In this document: positions 47,751 through 58,639 of the stretch, in pieces
Position numbering within the stretch: position 1 is the first letter of the stretch
How the letters are laid out: every line of letters begins with the position of its first letter
NCBI RefSeq assembly: GCF_007565055.1
Contig: NC_044557.1
Location: 75,588,595 to 75,652,594 of the forward strand
Origin: Rhinopithecus roxellana
Lineage: Eukaryota; Chordata; Mammalia; Primates; Cercopithecidae
DNA length: 64,000 nucleotides
Direction of reading: 5' to 3'
Notes under the pieces: model-generated
Told to the model about the DNA's origin: nothing
The model's input: only the letters and a program-made list of their open reading frames with translations
The model's database searches: none
Translations under genes and position numbers: made by a program

Positions 47751-50514
47751 TGATATGGTATGGATTCGTGTCTCCAACCAAATCTCACTTTTGAATTGTA
47801 ATTTCCAATTTTTGAGGAGTCTTGGCAAGTGGTGATTGAATCATGGAGGCGGACTTCCCCCTTGCTGTTCTCATGATAGTTAGTGAGCTCTCAATAGGTC
47901 TGCTTGTTCAAAACAGTGTAACAACTCCCATTTCACTCTCTTTCTCCTGCTCCCACCAGGTAAGACAAACCTGCTTCCTCTTCACCTTCTGTCACGATTG
48001 TAAGTTTCTTGAGGTCTCCCCAGCCATGTTTCCTGTACAGCCTGTGGAACTGTGAGTCAATTAAATCTCTTTTCTTTACAAATTACCTAGTCTCAGGTAG
48101 TTCTTTATAGCTATGTAAGAACAAACTAATACAGAAAATTCATAGCAGAGAAGTGGGGCATCACTATAAGGATACCTGAAAATATTAATGTGATTTTGGA
48201 ACTGCATAACAGACAGAGGTTGGAACAATTTGGAGATCTCAGAAGAAGACAGGAAGATTAGGAAAAGTTTGGAACTTCCAAGAGACTTGTTAAATTGCTG
48301 TAACCAAAATACTGAGAGTGATATGGACAATAAAGTCCAGACTGAGATGGTCTCAGATAGAGATGAGAAACTTACTGGGAACTGGAGTAAATGTCACTCT
48401 TGCTATGCTTTAGCAAAGACGTTGGTGGCATTGTGCCACTACTCTAAGAATCTGTGGAACTTTGAACTTGAGAGTGATAATTTAGGGTATCTGGCAGAAG
48501 ATATTTCTAAGCAGTGAAGCATTCAAGAGTCATCCTGGCTGCTCCTAACTGTATATAGTCAAATTCATGAACAAAGGGATAATCTGAAAAAGGGAAGCAG
48601 AGCATAAAAGTTTAGAAAATTTGCAGCCTGATCATGTGGCAGAAAAGAAAACCCCCTTTTCTGGGGGGGAATTCAAGCCAGCTGAATAAATTTGCATACA
48701 TAAATTTATTTTGTTTACCATTGGCCAAATATGAATGACCAAGAGGACGGGAAAAAAATCCTAGAAGGCATTACAGAGACCTTCACCATCACAAGCAGCC
48801 CCAACCATCACAAGCCCAAAGGCCTACGAGAGAAGAGTGGTTTCATATGCCAGGCCCAGGGCCCCATTGCCCTGCACAACCTCAGGACACTGCTCCCTGC
48901 ATCCCAGCTGCTCCATATCCAGCTGTGGTTAAAAGGATCCCAGATACATCCCAGGTCACTGCTCCAGAGGGAACAAGCCATAAGCCTTGCCAGCTCTTAC
49001 ATGGTGTTAAGTCTGTGGGTGCACAGAGGTTAAGAGTTGAGGCTTGGGAGCCTTCAGCTAGATTTTAGAGGATTATGAAAATGCCTTGATGTCCAATCAG
49101 AAGTCTGCTGCAGGAACAGAGCCCTCATGGAGAATACTAGGGCATTGCAGTGGGAAAAGATAGGATTTGAGATCCCACACAGAGTCCCCACGGGGACATT
49201 GCCTAGTGGAGCTGTGAGAAGAAGGGCACCACCCTCCAGACACAAGAATGGTAAATCCACCAACGATTTACACTGTGTGCCTAGAAAAGCTGCAGACACC
49301 TAACGCCAGCACATGAAAGCAGCCAAGGGAACTGTACCCTGCAGAACAACCAGGGAAGAGTTGCTCAAGGCCTTCAGAATCCCCCACTTGTATCAGTGTG
49401 GCCTGGATGTGACACAGGTAAAACAATATTACTTTGGATCTTTAAGATTTAGTGACTGCCTTGCTGAGTTTTAGACTTGCATGGGGCCTGTAGCCACTTT
49501 GTTTTGACTGGTTTCTCCCTTTTGGAATGGTTGTGTTTACCCAATGCCTGTACTCCCATTGTAACTTGGAAGTAACTAATTGGTTTTGATTTTTACAAAC
49601 TCATAGGCAGAAGGGACTTGTCTCAGATGAGACTTTGAACTGTGGACTTTTTAGTTAGTGCTGAAATGAGTTAAGATTTTTGAAAGACTGTCGAGAAGGG
49701 ATAATTGTAGTTTTCAGTGTTGAAAGGTTGTGAGAATTGCAATGGGCTAGAAGTGGAATGATATGGGTTGGAACTATGTCCCCGCCTGTATTAGTCTTTT
49801 TTTCAAACTGTTATTAAGAACTACTTGAGATTGGGTAATTTATGAAGAAAAATGTTTAATTGACTCATAGTTTCTGCATGGCTGGGGAGGCCTCAAGAAA
49901 CTTAAAATAATGTTGAAAGGTGACTGGGAAGCAAGAGCCTTCTTCACATGATGGCAGGAGCTGGGGGGAGGGCACATGCCACACTTTTAAACCATCGGAT
50001 CACAAGAATTCACTCCCTATTACAAGAACAGCCTGGGGGAACCTCTCCCATGATTCTGACACCTCCCACCAGGCCCCTTCTCTGACATGTGGAGATTACA
50101 AATCAAGATGAGATTTGTGTGGGGACACAAAGCCAAACCATATCACCACCCAAATCTCCAAATCTGATGTCTGAATTATAATCCCCAGTGTTGGGGCAGG
50201 GGCCTGGTGGGAGGTGATTAGGTTACAGAAACAGACTTCTTCCTTATTATTCTCATCATAGTAAGTGAGTTCTCATGTGATCTGATCGTTTAAAATTGTT
50301 TACCAGCTCCTTTTTGCTCTCTTTCTCCTACTCCCACCGTGTAAGACATGCCTGCTTCCTCTTTGCGTTCCGCCATGATTGTAAGTTTCCTGAGGTCTCC
50401 CCAGCTATGCTTCCTGGGCAATCTGTTGAACTATGAGTCAATGAAACCTCTTTTATTTACAAAGTACCCAGTCTCAAGTAGTTCTTCATAGCAATGTGAG
50501 AACCAACTAATATA
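47751..50514 (+). mobile_element. Near-complete MST MaLR provirus
   Basis: A 5' LTR (47751-48133), about 1.6 kb of internal sequence (48134-49758) and a 3' LTR (49759-50514, interrupted) in one orientation. The internal part is the non-coding-like MaLR body: GAGAAGTGGGGCATCACTAT, GAAGAAGACAGGAAGATTAG, CTTTGAACTTGAGAGTGATA, CTAGTGGAGCTGTGAGAAGA, CTTGCATGGGGCCTGTAGCC. Candidate target duplication ACACA (47746-47750) and ATACA (50515-50519), one change. It landed in ORF2 of the old L1. Frames of 63-100 codons inside are chance; no retroviral protein is intact and MaLR depended on other elements for mobility. Confidence 0.92.
49787..50145 (-). mobile_element. MST LTR nested, antisense, in the provirus 3' LTR
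   Basis: Starts TGTATTAGTCTTTTTTTC and ends AGCCAAACCATATCA, a complete antisense MST LTR. Flanks CCGCC (49782-49786) and CCACC (50146-50150) form the 5-bp target duplication with one change. The host LTR reads through once it is removed (TATGTCCCCGCC joined to CAAATCTCCAAATC). Confidence 0.94.
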
Positions 50515-51071
50515 ATACAAATAAGTTGAAAAATGGAAAAATTTTCAACTTTTCCCATTTTTCAACATGGGAAAAATATATCTCATGCAAATAATAAAAG
50601 AGAGATCAGGTGACTACAGCAATATCAGAAAAAAATGTATTTTAAGTCAAAAGCTGTTACAAGAGACAAAGGACAGAACATTTTATGTTGATAAAAGGGT
50701 TTATCAATCAAGAAGTTATAACAATTATAAACATACATGCAGCAAATAATAGAAACCCAAAATACATGAAGAATTGCCAGATTTGAAGAGAGAAAAAGAT
50801 GGTAATACAGTAATAATTGTCCACATCAATGTCAATAGAAGACATAAATGTACATTTTCAATATTAAATAGAACTTCTAGAAAAAGATTAATAATAGAAT
50901 ATTTGAAAAGCAGTATAACCGACTACACTAAAACAATATACAGAACGCTTCACTGCAGAAGAGCAAAATACACATCTTTCTCAACTTCATATGGAGTATT
51001 CTTCTGGATACACCACACGTTAGGCTACAAGACAAGTCTTAAGAAACTAAAAAAAAATTGAATTTATTATA

Positions 51072-52062
51072 GTGTTGTGGGAAGTCAGGGAACCCGAATA
51101 GAGGGACCAGCTTAAGCCATGGTAGAATAACATGAATTGTGAAGATTTCATGGACATTTATTAGTTTCTCAAATTAATACTTTTATAATTTCTTACCCCT
51201 GTCTTTACTTTAATCTCTTAATCCTGCCATCTTTGTAGGCTGAGGATGTATGTTGTATTAGGACACTGTGATGTTTGTGTTAACTATAAAAATTGTAGAG
51301 CATGTGTGTTTGAACAATATGAAATCTGGGCACCTCAAAAAGGAACAGGATAACAGTGATTTTCAGGGAACAGGGCAGATAACCATAAAGTTGGAGTGCC
51401 TGTGGGGCCGTGTGGAACAGAGTTATATTTCTCTTCTTGCAAAAGTGAATAAGAGAAATATTGCTGAATTCTTTTTCCCATTAAGGAACAGCCCTGGGAA
51501 AAGAATGCGCTTCCAGAGGGGAGGCCTCTAAAATATCTGCTCTGGGAGTGTCTGTCTTATGCAGTTGTAGATAAGGGATAAAATAAGCCCTGGTCTCCTG
51601 CAGAGTCCCCAGGCTTGTTAGGATTGGAAAATTCCAGGTTGGTGAAATTCTAGTCAAACTGGTTCTCTGCTCTTGAACCCTGTTTCCTGTTAAGATGTTT
51701 ATCAATGACAATATGTGCACAGAGGGACATGGAACCTCATCAGTAATTCTGATTTCGCCCTGGCCTTGTGACCTTGCCCTGCCAATTTGCCTTGTGATAT
51801 TTTATTGCCCTTGAAGCATGTGATCTCTGTGACCCACACCTTATTCGTACACCCCTCCCACCTTTTGAAATCCATAATAAAAACTTGCTAGTTTTGCAAC
51901 TCAGGGGACATCATGGAACCTGCCAACGTGATGTCTCCCCTGGACACCCAGCTTTAAAATTTCTCTCTTTTATTCTCTTTCCTTTTATTTCTCAGACCAA
52001 CTGACACTTAGGGAAAATAGAAAAGAACCTACGTTGAAATCTTGGGGGCTGATTCCCCCGAT
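51072..52062 (+). mobile_element. Solitary LTR13 (HERV-K13 class)
   Basis: About 990 bp beginning GTGTTGTGGGAAGTCAGGG and ending GCTGATTCCCCCGAT. It carries LTR13 landmarks in order: GAAGATTTCATGGACATTTA, GTGTGTTTGAACAATATGAA, GGGCACCTCAAAAAGGAACA, CGTACACCCCTCCCACC and CTTTTATTTCTCAGACCAAC. The polyadenylation signal AATAAAA is at 51877-51883. A perfect 6-bp repeat ATTATA flanks it (51066-51071 and 52063-52068), the length made by betaretrovirus-like integrases. Inserted in ORF2 of the old L1. No internal region, so a solo LTR. Confidence 0.93.
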
Positions 52063-53880
52063 ATTATATAAAGCATATTCTCTCATCACAATAAAAGATA
52101 GGTAGAAATCAATGACAGAGGAAATGAAATTTAAAAATATGTAGAAATTAAACAGCATCCTGCTGAACAATTGATGAGTCAAAAAAATTCACAGGAAAAT
52201 AAAACTTTAAAAACTTAAAATGAAATGGAATCACAACATATCAAAACGTATGGGCTAAAGTGACAATTATACTCAGAGGAAAATTTATAACAAAATCACA
52301 TACATTTAAAAAAAATCTCAAATCAATAACCTAAATTGACATTTAGGAATTAGAAAAAGAAGAGCAAACTATACCAAAGATAGAAGAAGAATGGAAATAA
52401 TGAATATTACTGGACAAATAAATAAAATAGAAAATAGGAAAAGAATAGAGAAAAGCAATGAAGGCAAAACTTGGTTTATAAAAAGAAAAGAACATTGATA
52501 AAACTTTAGCTAAACTGACAGAAAAATAGAGAAGAAAAAATATCTAAAATCAGATAAAATTGAAGGAATTATTAATTACTTACACATATAAAAGATTATC
52601 GGATAAAACTAGGAAAAATAGTACAACAAAAATTAGATAAACTACATGGAATAAATTCCTAGAAATATGAACATTACACACATATGTACAAATATATACC
52701 AAACATGTTTATATGGCAAGTTAGAAATCGTGAGTGTGTCTAAACACAGGTAATGACAGTATTGAAAGAGGAAGGAAGAGAATGGTAGCAAAACAATATT
52801 TGAACAAATGTCAGTCAAGAATTTTGAAATTCTATGAAAAATATAAAATTACATATCCACTAGATGCACAAACACATCTGATACAAGATGACCCCATTTT
52901 ATGTTATAAACATCAATAAATTTTGAGTTAATGTGAAATTTCTAAGCCTATTAAAGTTATTTTAAGGTTATAGAAAAAAATCACATTAGTCAAAATTTAA
53001 GCCACATATTGGGAGAATATATATGCAATACATATCCTGACAAAGGATTCAAAAGGGCTTAAAAGTTTATCTGATATTTTGTAAAGTAGTCTGTCAAAAT
53101 GCCCAATAAGTCCAGTATATTAAAATGACCTCAATTTCATTAGTAATCAGGAAAATGCAAATCAAAAGCATAATGAAATACCACTGTACTCCCATTGGAA
53201 TAGATTTAATTAAAAAGACAACATCAACAGGGAATGTGGAGCAGTTCAAGCCCTTATACATTATTGGTTGCATCTTAAATTGGTGCAACCTCCTTAGAAA
53301 ATATTTGTAATACTACTAAAGTTAGAAGTAAATACAACATATTATCCAGTAATCTTACATCTTGAGTGTATTTCTTAAAAAAGGAATTATTATGTCAATC
53401 AAAAAGATTAATACACCATATTCACAGCGTTTTTATTCATAATTTGTAAGACTTTAAACAAAGATGTTCAAAAATAACAGAAAAAATACGTAAATAAATA
53501 AACTGTGGATTATCCACCCAATCGAATACTACATAGCAATAGAAATATATGAAGGAAACAACATGATGAATGAAACTCATAGATGTGACATAGAGTAAAA
53601 GAAGCATTACATAATAAAGTATATGCTTTATAATTCCATTTATATATAGATCAGGCAAAATTATTATATGATGGTAGAGTTTAAAATAGTAGATATATTT
53701 TGGCACTTGAATGATGGAAAAGTGATGCATTAGGAATGTTGACAATGCTTGTATCTTGATCTGATGGAGACTTCAATGAATATGCACTATATATACTTTA
53801 GAATATATAGTAATCTGTATCGTTTTCTCTATAGCACTGATATCAAATTAAAATGTACAGTTTATTATATTGTACATGCT

Positions 53881-55636
53881 TCAAAAAGTCTTCTCAGATA
53901 GCTTGTGAGCCAATTTTTTAATTTCTACATTAGAAAGTACTTGGATCTTTGAAAAAGAAAACATACTTCTAAATGAAAGAGAGTAGAAACATTTTATATC
54001 TACTATTCATTTGAGATATACTAGGCCTATCACTTCATCCTAACAATAAAAATGTTTCTTAGCTGCATCATTGTTTATCTATGCATCTGTTTCAAAATTT
54101 TTTAAAAAGTGTGTAAATAATCCACAGATGTCTAAGTGCTTTCTGGGATTTAAAACAAAGGTGTGAAGGTAACACCCTGTGTTCAGCTTAAGAATGAGGC
54201 ATAGAAAAATCAAATGAATATAAACTAGAAGATGAACCTTCCTGGACATATTTTAGTTTGCTTTATGGCAAATAAGTCCCATCTGGCCCTTAAATCAAGG
54301 AAGTTCAAATCCTAGAAAGGCAATAACTTTTTATCATGAGCTAAAGAATAATAGAGTTTACCCAATAATTGTAGAAGCTATTTAACCGTATTTTGGCCAA
54401 GAATAAAAAACGTAACTATCTCAGAATCCCAGAAGTAATTTGATAGGGTCTCAGTATTGTCATGAATCTATCAGAGAGCACCAACATAAGACTGTGACGA
54501 GGTTGATGTTAAAATATTACAATGCCAACCTTAGTATTTTGTTTGCAGAGCCTGACTGTTGAAGTCCCCTTCCCTCTCCCCTACAGCTAGAAAAAGATTC
54601 TTTATTAAGTGTAATAGTTAAATAACCACACTTTAAAACATTGACATTACACATACATCGTACATACACATTAACCTACATCATAGCAAGAAAAGCTACT
54701 ACTGTTCATGAGACATATAATTTAAAAACAACACTGTGAAAAATGACATATCATTTATATATTCATAACCTTGCTCATCTTTCCTTTTACAACACAGATG
54801 TATTCACTGTAGCTTATTAATTAATTTACCCATTCATGCAACAAATATTTGTCAAATCTTTTCTGTGAGCATCTATTAAATATCTCTTACTGGATGCCCA
54901 CAAATAAGATTTCGATGAAATAAAAAATCCATAAATAAGATACAAAAGATTTTATGTTCCAGTGGATGCCTGCCCCTTAAAGACATGTCATTTTCATATC
55001 CTTTCTTCACCTTCAAAAAACTTCTTGCTTTTTTATGTATCTGCAGATATTCTAAAATGTTTATATAGAAACGTGCATTTTACTGAAGATACTGTAATAA
55101 GAGGAACTGTTTCATTACACAACCAAATTTAAAAATACATAAATTTGCTATTAGTCATTTGGTTCTTCATCCCATCAATTTTCTCCCTGGCTAGTACTCA
55201 CATTGTTCTCCTTCCATATCATCCATTAATCAGTTGAATAAATTTCTCTCATCTTGTGAGTGGCACTTACAAAAACAGTTGGTGACACAACAGAGACACA
55301 CAACTGATCCTTACACATGACTCTTGTGAAAAACTACCTTTTAACTCCAAGGACTATGAAAATATTAACCTAATCAAAATAGTCTATTATGTTGTATCTT
55401 CTTTGTGAATAACAAAATGGAGAACTAGGAAGGTTTCATTTTACAAACAATACAAATATCCTTTCTGTTATTACATTTTGCAACATAACAATTTAACAAA
55501 ATATTTCTATTATCATACAGAAAATTTTATTTTCATTCTTTTTTCTTTCATTTATATTACAAACAATTCATCTGAATCACCAAAGTCTGTTCTATTTTAG
55601 GACAACAGTTATTCACCCTGATGTTTTGGATGCATT
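53881..55636. other. Unassigned AT-rich DNA
   Basis: No gene or named repeat. Open frames are under 60 codons. Confidence 0.35.
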
Positions 55637-55758
55637 CCACAGAAAACTAGGTAAATTATATGCACATACATTCATATGCACTTCATATAAACATTATTAG
55701 TATATGTATATTGAGTATATATGTGTGTATTTGTGTACATTTACCTAGTTTTCTATGG
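55637..55758. repeat. Inverted repeat, 20-bp arms
   Basis: Left arm CCACAGAAAACTAGGTAAAT (55637-55656) and right arm ATTTACCTAGTTTTCTATGG (55739-55758) pair at 19 of 20 positions across an 82-bp TATG/TGTA-rich spacer that can extend the pairing. Confidence 0.85.
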
Positions 55759-55810
55759 ATTATAACCAAGTATACAGCTAATAAAATACTTAACTAATAT
55801 CTATCATTTT

Positions 55811-55909
55811 AATATAATCATGTACTTATGTGCCTTTTAAAAGCATGTGTGTAATTTAAAAGCATATAAACACATGCTTTTAAAAGACACACAAGTACAT
55901 AATTATATT
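55811..55909. repeat. Inverted repeat, 40-bp arms
   Basis: Arms 55811-55850 and 55870-55909 are reverse complements at 37 of 40 positions, with a 19-bp loop. The arms contain CTTTTAAAAG, itself palindromic. GATAG motifs just outside both arms suggest further weak pairing. No transposon family recognised. Confidence 0.88.
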
Positions 55910-56240
55910 GATAGGTAAAGGGAGTAAAAAGTCTGTTTTCTCTTCCTCTCATCTTTGACCTAGTCTTCACACTATATCAAATTTAAAATGTGCAAAGGAA
56001 ATTCCTGACCTACCCCCTACCCTCTCTTCCCACTCATAGAATTTCTTCTCCTCTTCTAGACCTCTCATCTTAGTAAACATCAGGTATTATATTCGAGATG
56101 AACAGGCCAAATTCCTCAAGCCATTCTTAACATCTGAGTTTGTTTTAACATACATGCTATATCTAATCCATCAGCAAATCTTACTAAATTACTTAAAAAA
56201 TATATCTAGATTCCAAGCCTATCTCTCCACCTACATTGTT

Positions 56241-56374
56241 ATCACCCTTCTTTCAGCCACAATAATATCACATGGATTGTTGTTATAACCTCTTACTTAT
56301 TTTTGACATCACCCTTCTTTCAACCACAATAATAGCTCATGGATTATTATTATGACCTCTTACTTATTTCTGTT
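56241..56374. repeat. 67-bp tandem duplication
   Basis: Copy 1 (56241-56307) and copy 2 (56308-56374) both start ATCACCCTTCTTTC and share CCACAATAATA, CATGGATT and ACCTCTTACTTATTT, with about 9 differences. Confidence 0.9.
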
Positions 56375-56395
56375 TATGTTCTCTGCAGTTTTGCT

Positions 56396-56902
56396 AGAGT
56401 ACCATTGATGCTTAACCAACAAAGGTTCAAATTGTGTGGGTTCGCATATACATGAACTTAAAAAAAAAGTTACACCAAGTGTGCCTTCCCCTCTCCCCTT
56501 CCACCTCCTCCACCTTTTTCACCTCTGCCACTTCTGAGACACCAAGACTCACCACTTCCTCTTTCTCTTCCTCCTCAGCCTACTGAATGTGAAGACAATG
56601 AGGAAACGTCCTTTATGATGATCATGATCCACTTTTACTAAATAAACGTAGATATATTTTTTCTTTCTCATTAGTCTCTTAATAGAATTTTCTTTAGCTT
56701 AATTTATTGCAAGAATACAGTATATAATACATATAACATACAAAATATATGTTAATCAACTGTTGATTAAACAAGTAAGCCTTCTGGTAAGCAGTAGGCT
56801 ATTAATAGTTAAATTTGGGGGGAATCAAAGGTTATACGTGGATTTTCAACTGCACGGGGGTCTGTGCCTTTAACCCTGCTGGTGTTGTTCAAGGATCAAA
56901 TA
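56396..56902. mobile_element. Tigger-type (TcMar-Tigger) DNA transposon, non-autonomous
   Basis: About 500 bp. It has a decayed left end around CTTAACCAACAAAGGTTCAA, TTCTGAGACACCAAGACTCA, CTCCTCAGCCTACTGAATGT, AAGAATACAGTATATAATAC, GGTAAGCAGTAGGCTATTAA and TTATACGTGGATTTTCAACT, and a right end GTTGTTCAAGGATCAA. This order is that of a known Tigger-class short element with TTGAACAAC-type inverted ends and TA targets. Subfamily needs a library search. No transposase coding sequence. Confidence 0.8.
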
Positions 56903-57398
56903 TGTATCATTTTATAATACGTCTCATCTCCCTTCTGTCCCTACTATTACTGTCTAATATAATATATTTTACTAATTTCTTTGTGTCTGGTTAATGTATA
57001 ATGAATAAAGAATACCAAGTTGTCATATGGAGGACTTGCCTCAGAAATTCCCACTAGCAAAGAATCAACCAGTTAGTCAGGGCAGGTTCCTGAATACCTG
57101 TGTAGACAATAACAGCACTATCTCCATGCTCTCTGGTTCCCCCGACCAAACTGGAATTGTCTTGAATTGTTAAAGCTATTAACATTTTTGCTTGCTTTTT
57201 TGTTTGCCTTTCTAATGAAACAGAAAAAAATGCAAGCAATCTGATTCAAGGGTTAGCCACAAATATTTTCATCCAATGTTTATTAAACTAGCAAAATACT
57301 GGCAATAGACAGAATGTCCCTGGCTAAGAACTGTGAAATGTAGAATTTTCACACAATTAGAAGGTAAAACCATCAATTAAAATAATAAGAAAAAGTTA
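56903..57398. other. Unassigned AT-rich DNA
   Basis: No gene or recognised repeat. Confidence 0.35.
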
Positions 57399-57501
57399 TA
57401 TAATGATTATTAATCAGAAAATATATTTGTAATAGACAAATACATGTTGTATAATGATTATTAATTGAGAAAATGTGTTTGTAATAGACAAATATATGTT
57501 G
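57399..57501. repeat. 52-bp tandem duplication
   Basis: Copies 57399-57449 and 57450-57501 both run TATAATGATTATTAAT ... GTAATAGACAAATA and ATGTTG, differing at about six positions. Confidence 0.92.
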
Positions 57502-58321
57502 AAATAAAATAATAATTTTCACTTATCTTTAATGATAAAATTGTCTTCTTTTATTCTTTTTGATGACCTGTATTACCTAAATGTTCTAATGTGGGAGTGA
57601 TTTCTGACAATGAAAATAAAAACAGCTTTTTACACCTATATTGACAGATTCTGGGACTAAAACTGGGGAATAGAATACTCCACCAATTGTCCCCCTGAAA
57701 ATACACCAATGAAGCTACTATTTACCCACAAAAAAAGCACATTTGTAAAAACCAAAACTCAGGTGTGCACACATAGAACCTGGTTTTAACTTTATATTGC
57801 CAAAAGAGGCACTGAAGAGATAGGAAAAGCAGTCTTGAATCACAGACACTACACCTCCCCCAAGCCCTGGCAGCTGCAGTCTGCTACTGAGAGCATTTCT
57901 GCATCCTGGGGAGAGAGAGAGAAAGCCAACAGTGATTGTAAGGCATTGAACTCAATGTTGCCTTAGTTATAGCAGAGAGCAAAACCTAACCAAACTCAGC
58001 TGATGCTTGCCCAGGGAGAGTGCATCAAAATCAACCCTAACCAGAGGGGAATTACCAATCCCAGCAGTCAGAACTAGAGTTCCCATAAGCCTAGACACCA
58101 TGGGCTAAAAAGCTCTGGGCCCCAAATACACTTAAAAGGCAATCTAGGCCACAAGGACTGCAACCTAGGTGAGTCCTAGGGCTGAACTGGGGCCAGAGAC
58201 TGTGGACTGGGTGGGCACACGACCTGCTGAGATAGTAGCCAGAGTAGCTAAGGGAGTACTTGCATCACCCCTCTCCTAACCCCAGGCTTCATAGCTCGTG
58301 GTTCCAAAAAAAGATTCCTTC

Positions 58322-58626
58322 TGGCTGGGTACAGTGGCTAACGTCTGTAATCCCAGCACTTTGGGGGGCCGAAGAAGGAGGATCACCTGAGGTTGGGAGT
58401 TCGAGACGAGCCTGACCAACATGGAGAAACCCTGTCTCTACTAAATATACAAAATTAGCCAGGCGTGGTGGCGCATGCTCCTAATCTCAGCTACTCAGGA
58501 GGCTGAGACAGAATTGCTTGAACCTGGAAAGCGGAGGCAGTGAGCTGAGATCACACCATTGCACTCCAGCCTGAACAACAAGAGTAAAACTCTTTCTGTC
58601 TCAAAAACAATAAATAAATAAAATTA
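58322..58626 (+). mobile_element. AluS, sense, in L1 5'UTR
   Basis: From GGCTGGGTACAGTGGCTAAC to an AAATAAATAAA tail. A perfect 16-bp target duplication AAAAAAAGATTCCTTC (58306-58321 and 58627-58642) flanks it. Confidence 0.94.
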
Positions 58627-58639
58627 AAAAAAAGATTCC

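Larger units (their letters stand above)
44630..53880 (+). mobile_element. Ancient near-complete L1 (L1MC/ME age), shattered by nested insertions
   Basis: L1 sequence in one orientation and in proper order can be followed across 9 kb. 5'UTR: 44630-45165. ORF1: 45696-46450, with GCTCAAAGAGCTAACAGAAA, GATTTGAAGAAGCAGAAGG, TCTTGACAACAGCAAAAGAA and CATCAGAAACTATGAAGTCT. ORF1 end and spacer: 46976-47500. ORF2 endonuclease part: about 47640-47750 and 50520-51065 (TCACTTTAGATTCAAAGACA, then ACACCACACGTTAGGCTACA). ORF2 reverse transcriptase: 52069-52690. ORF2 end and 3'UTR: about 52985-53880 (ATTAGTAATCAGGAAAATGC). Gaps between segments are the separately listed insertions, which join collinearly when removed. 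47500-47640 and 52690-52985 are too decayed to place. No frame survives. Confidence 0.8.
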
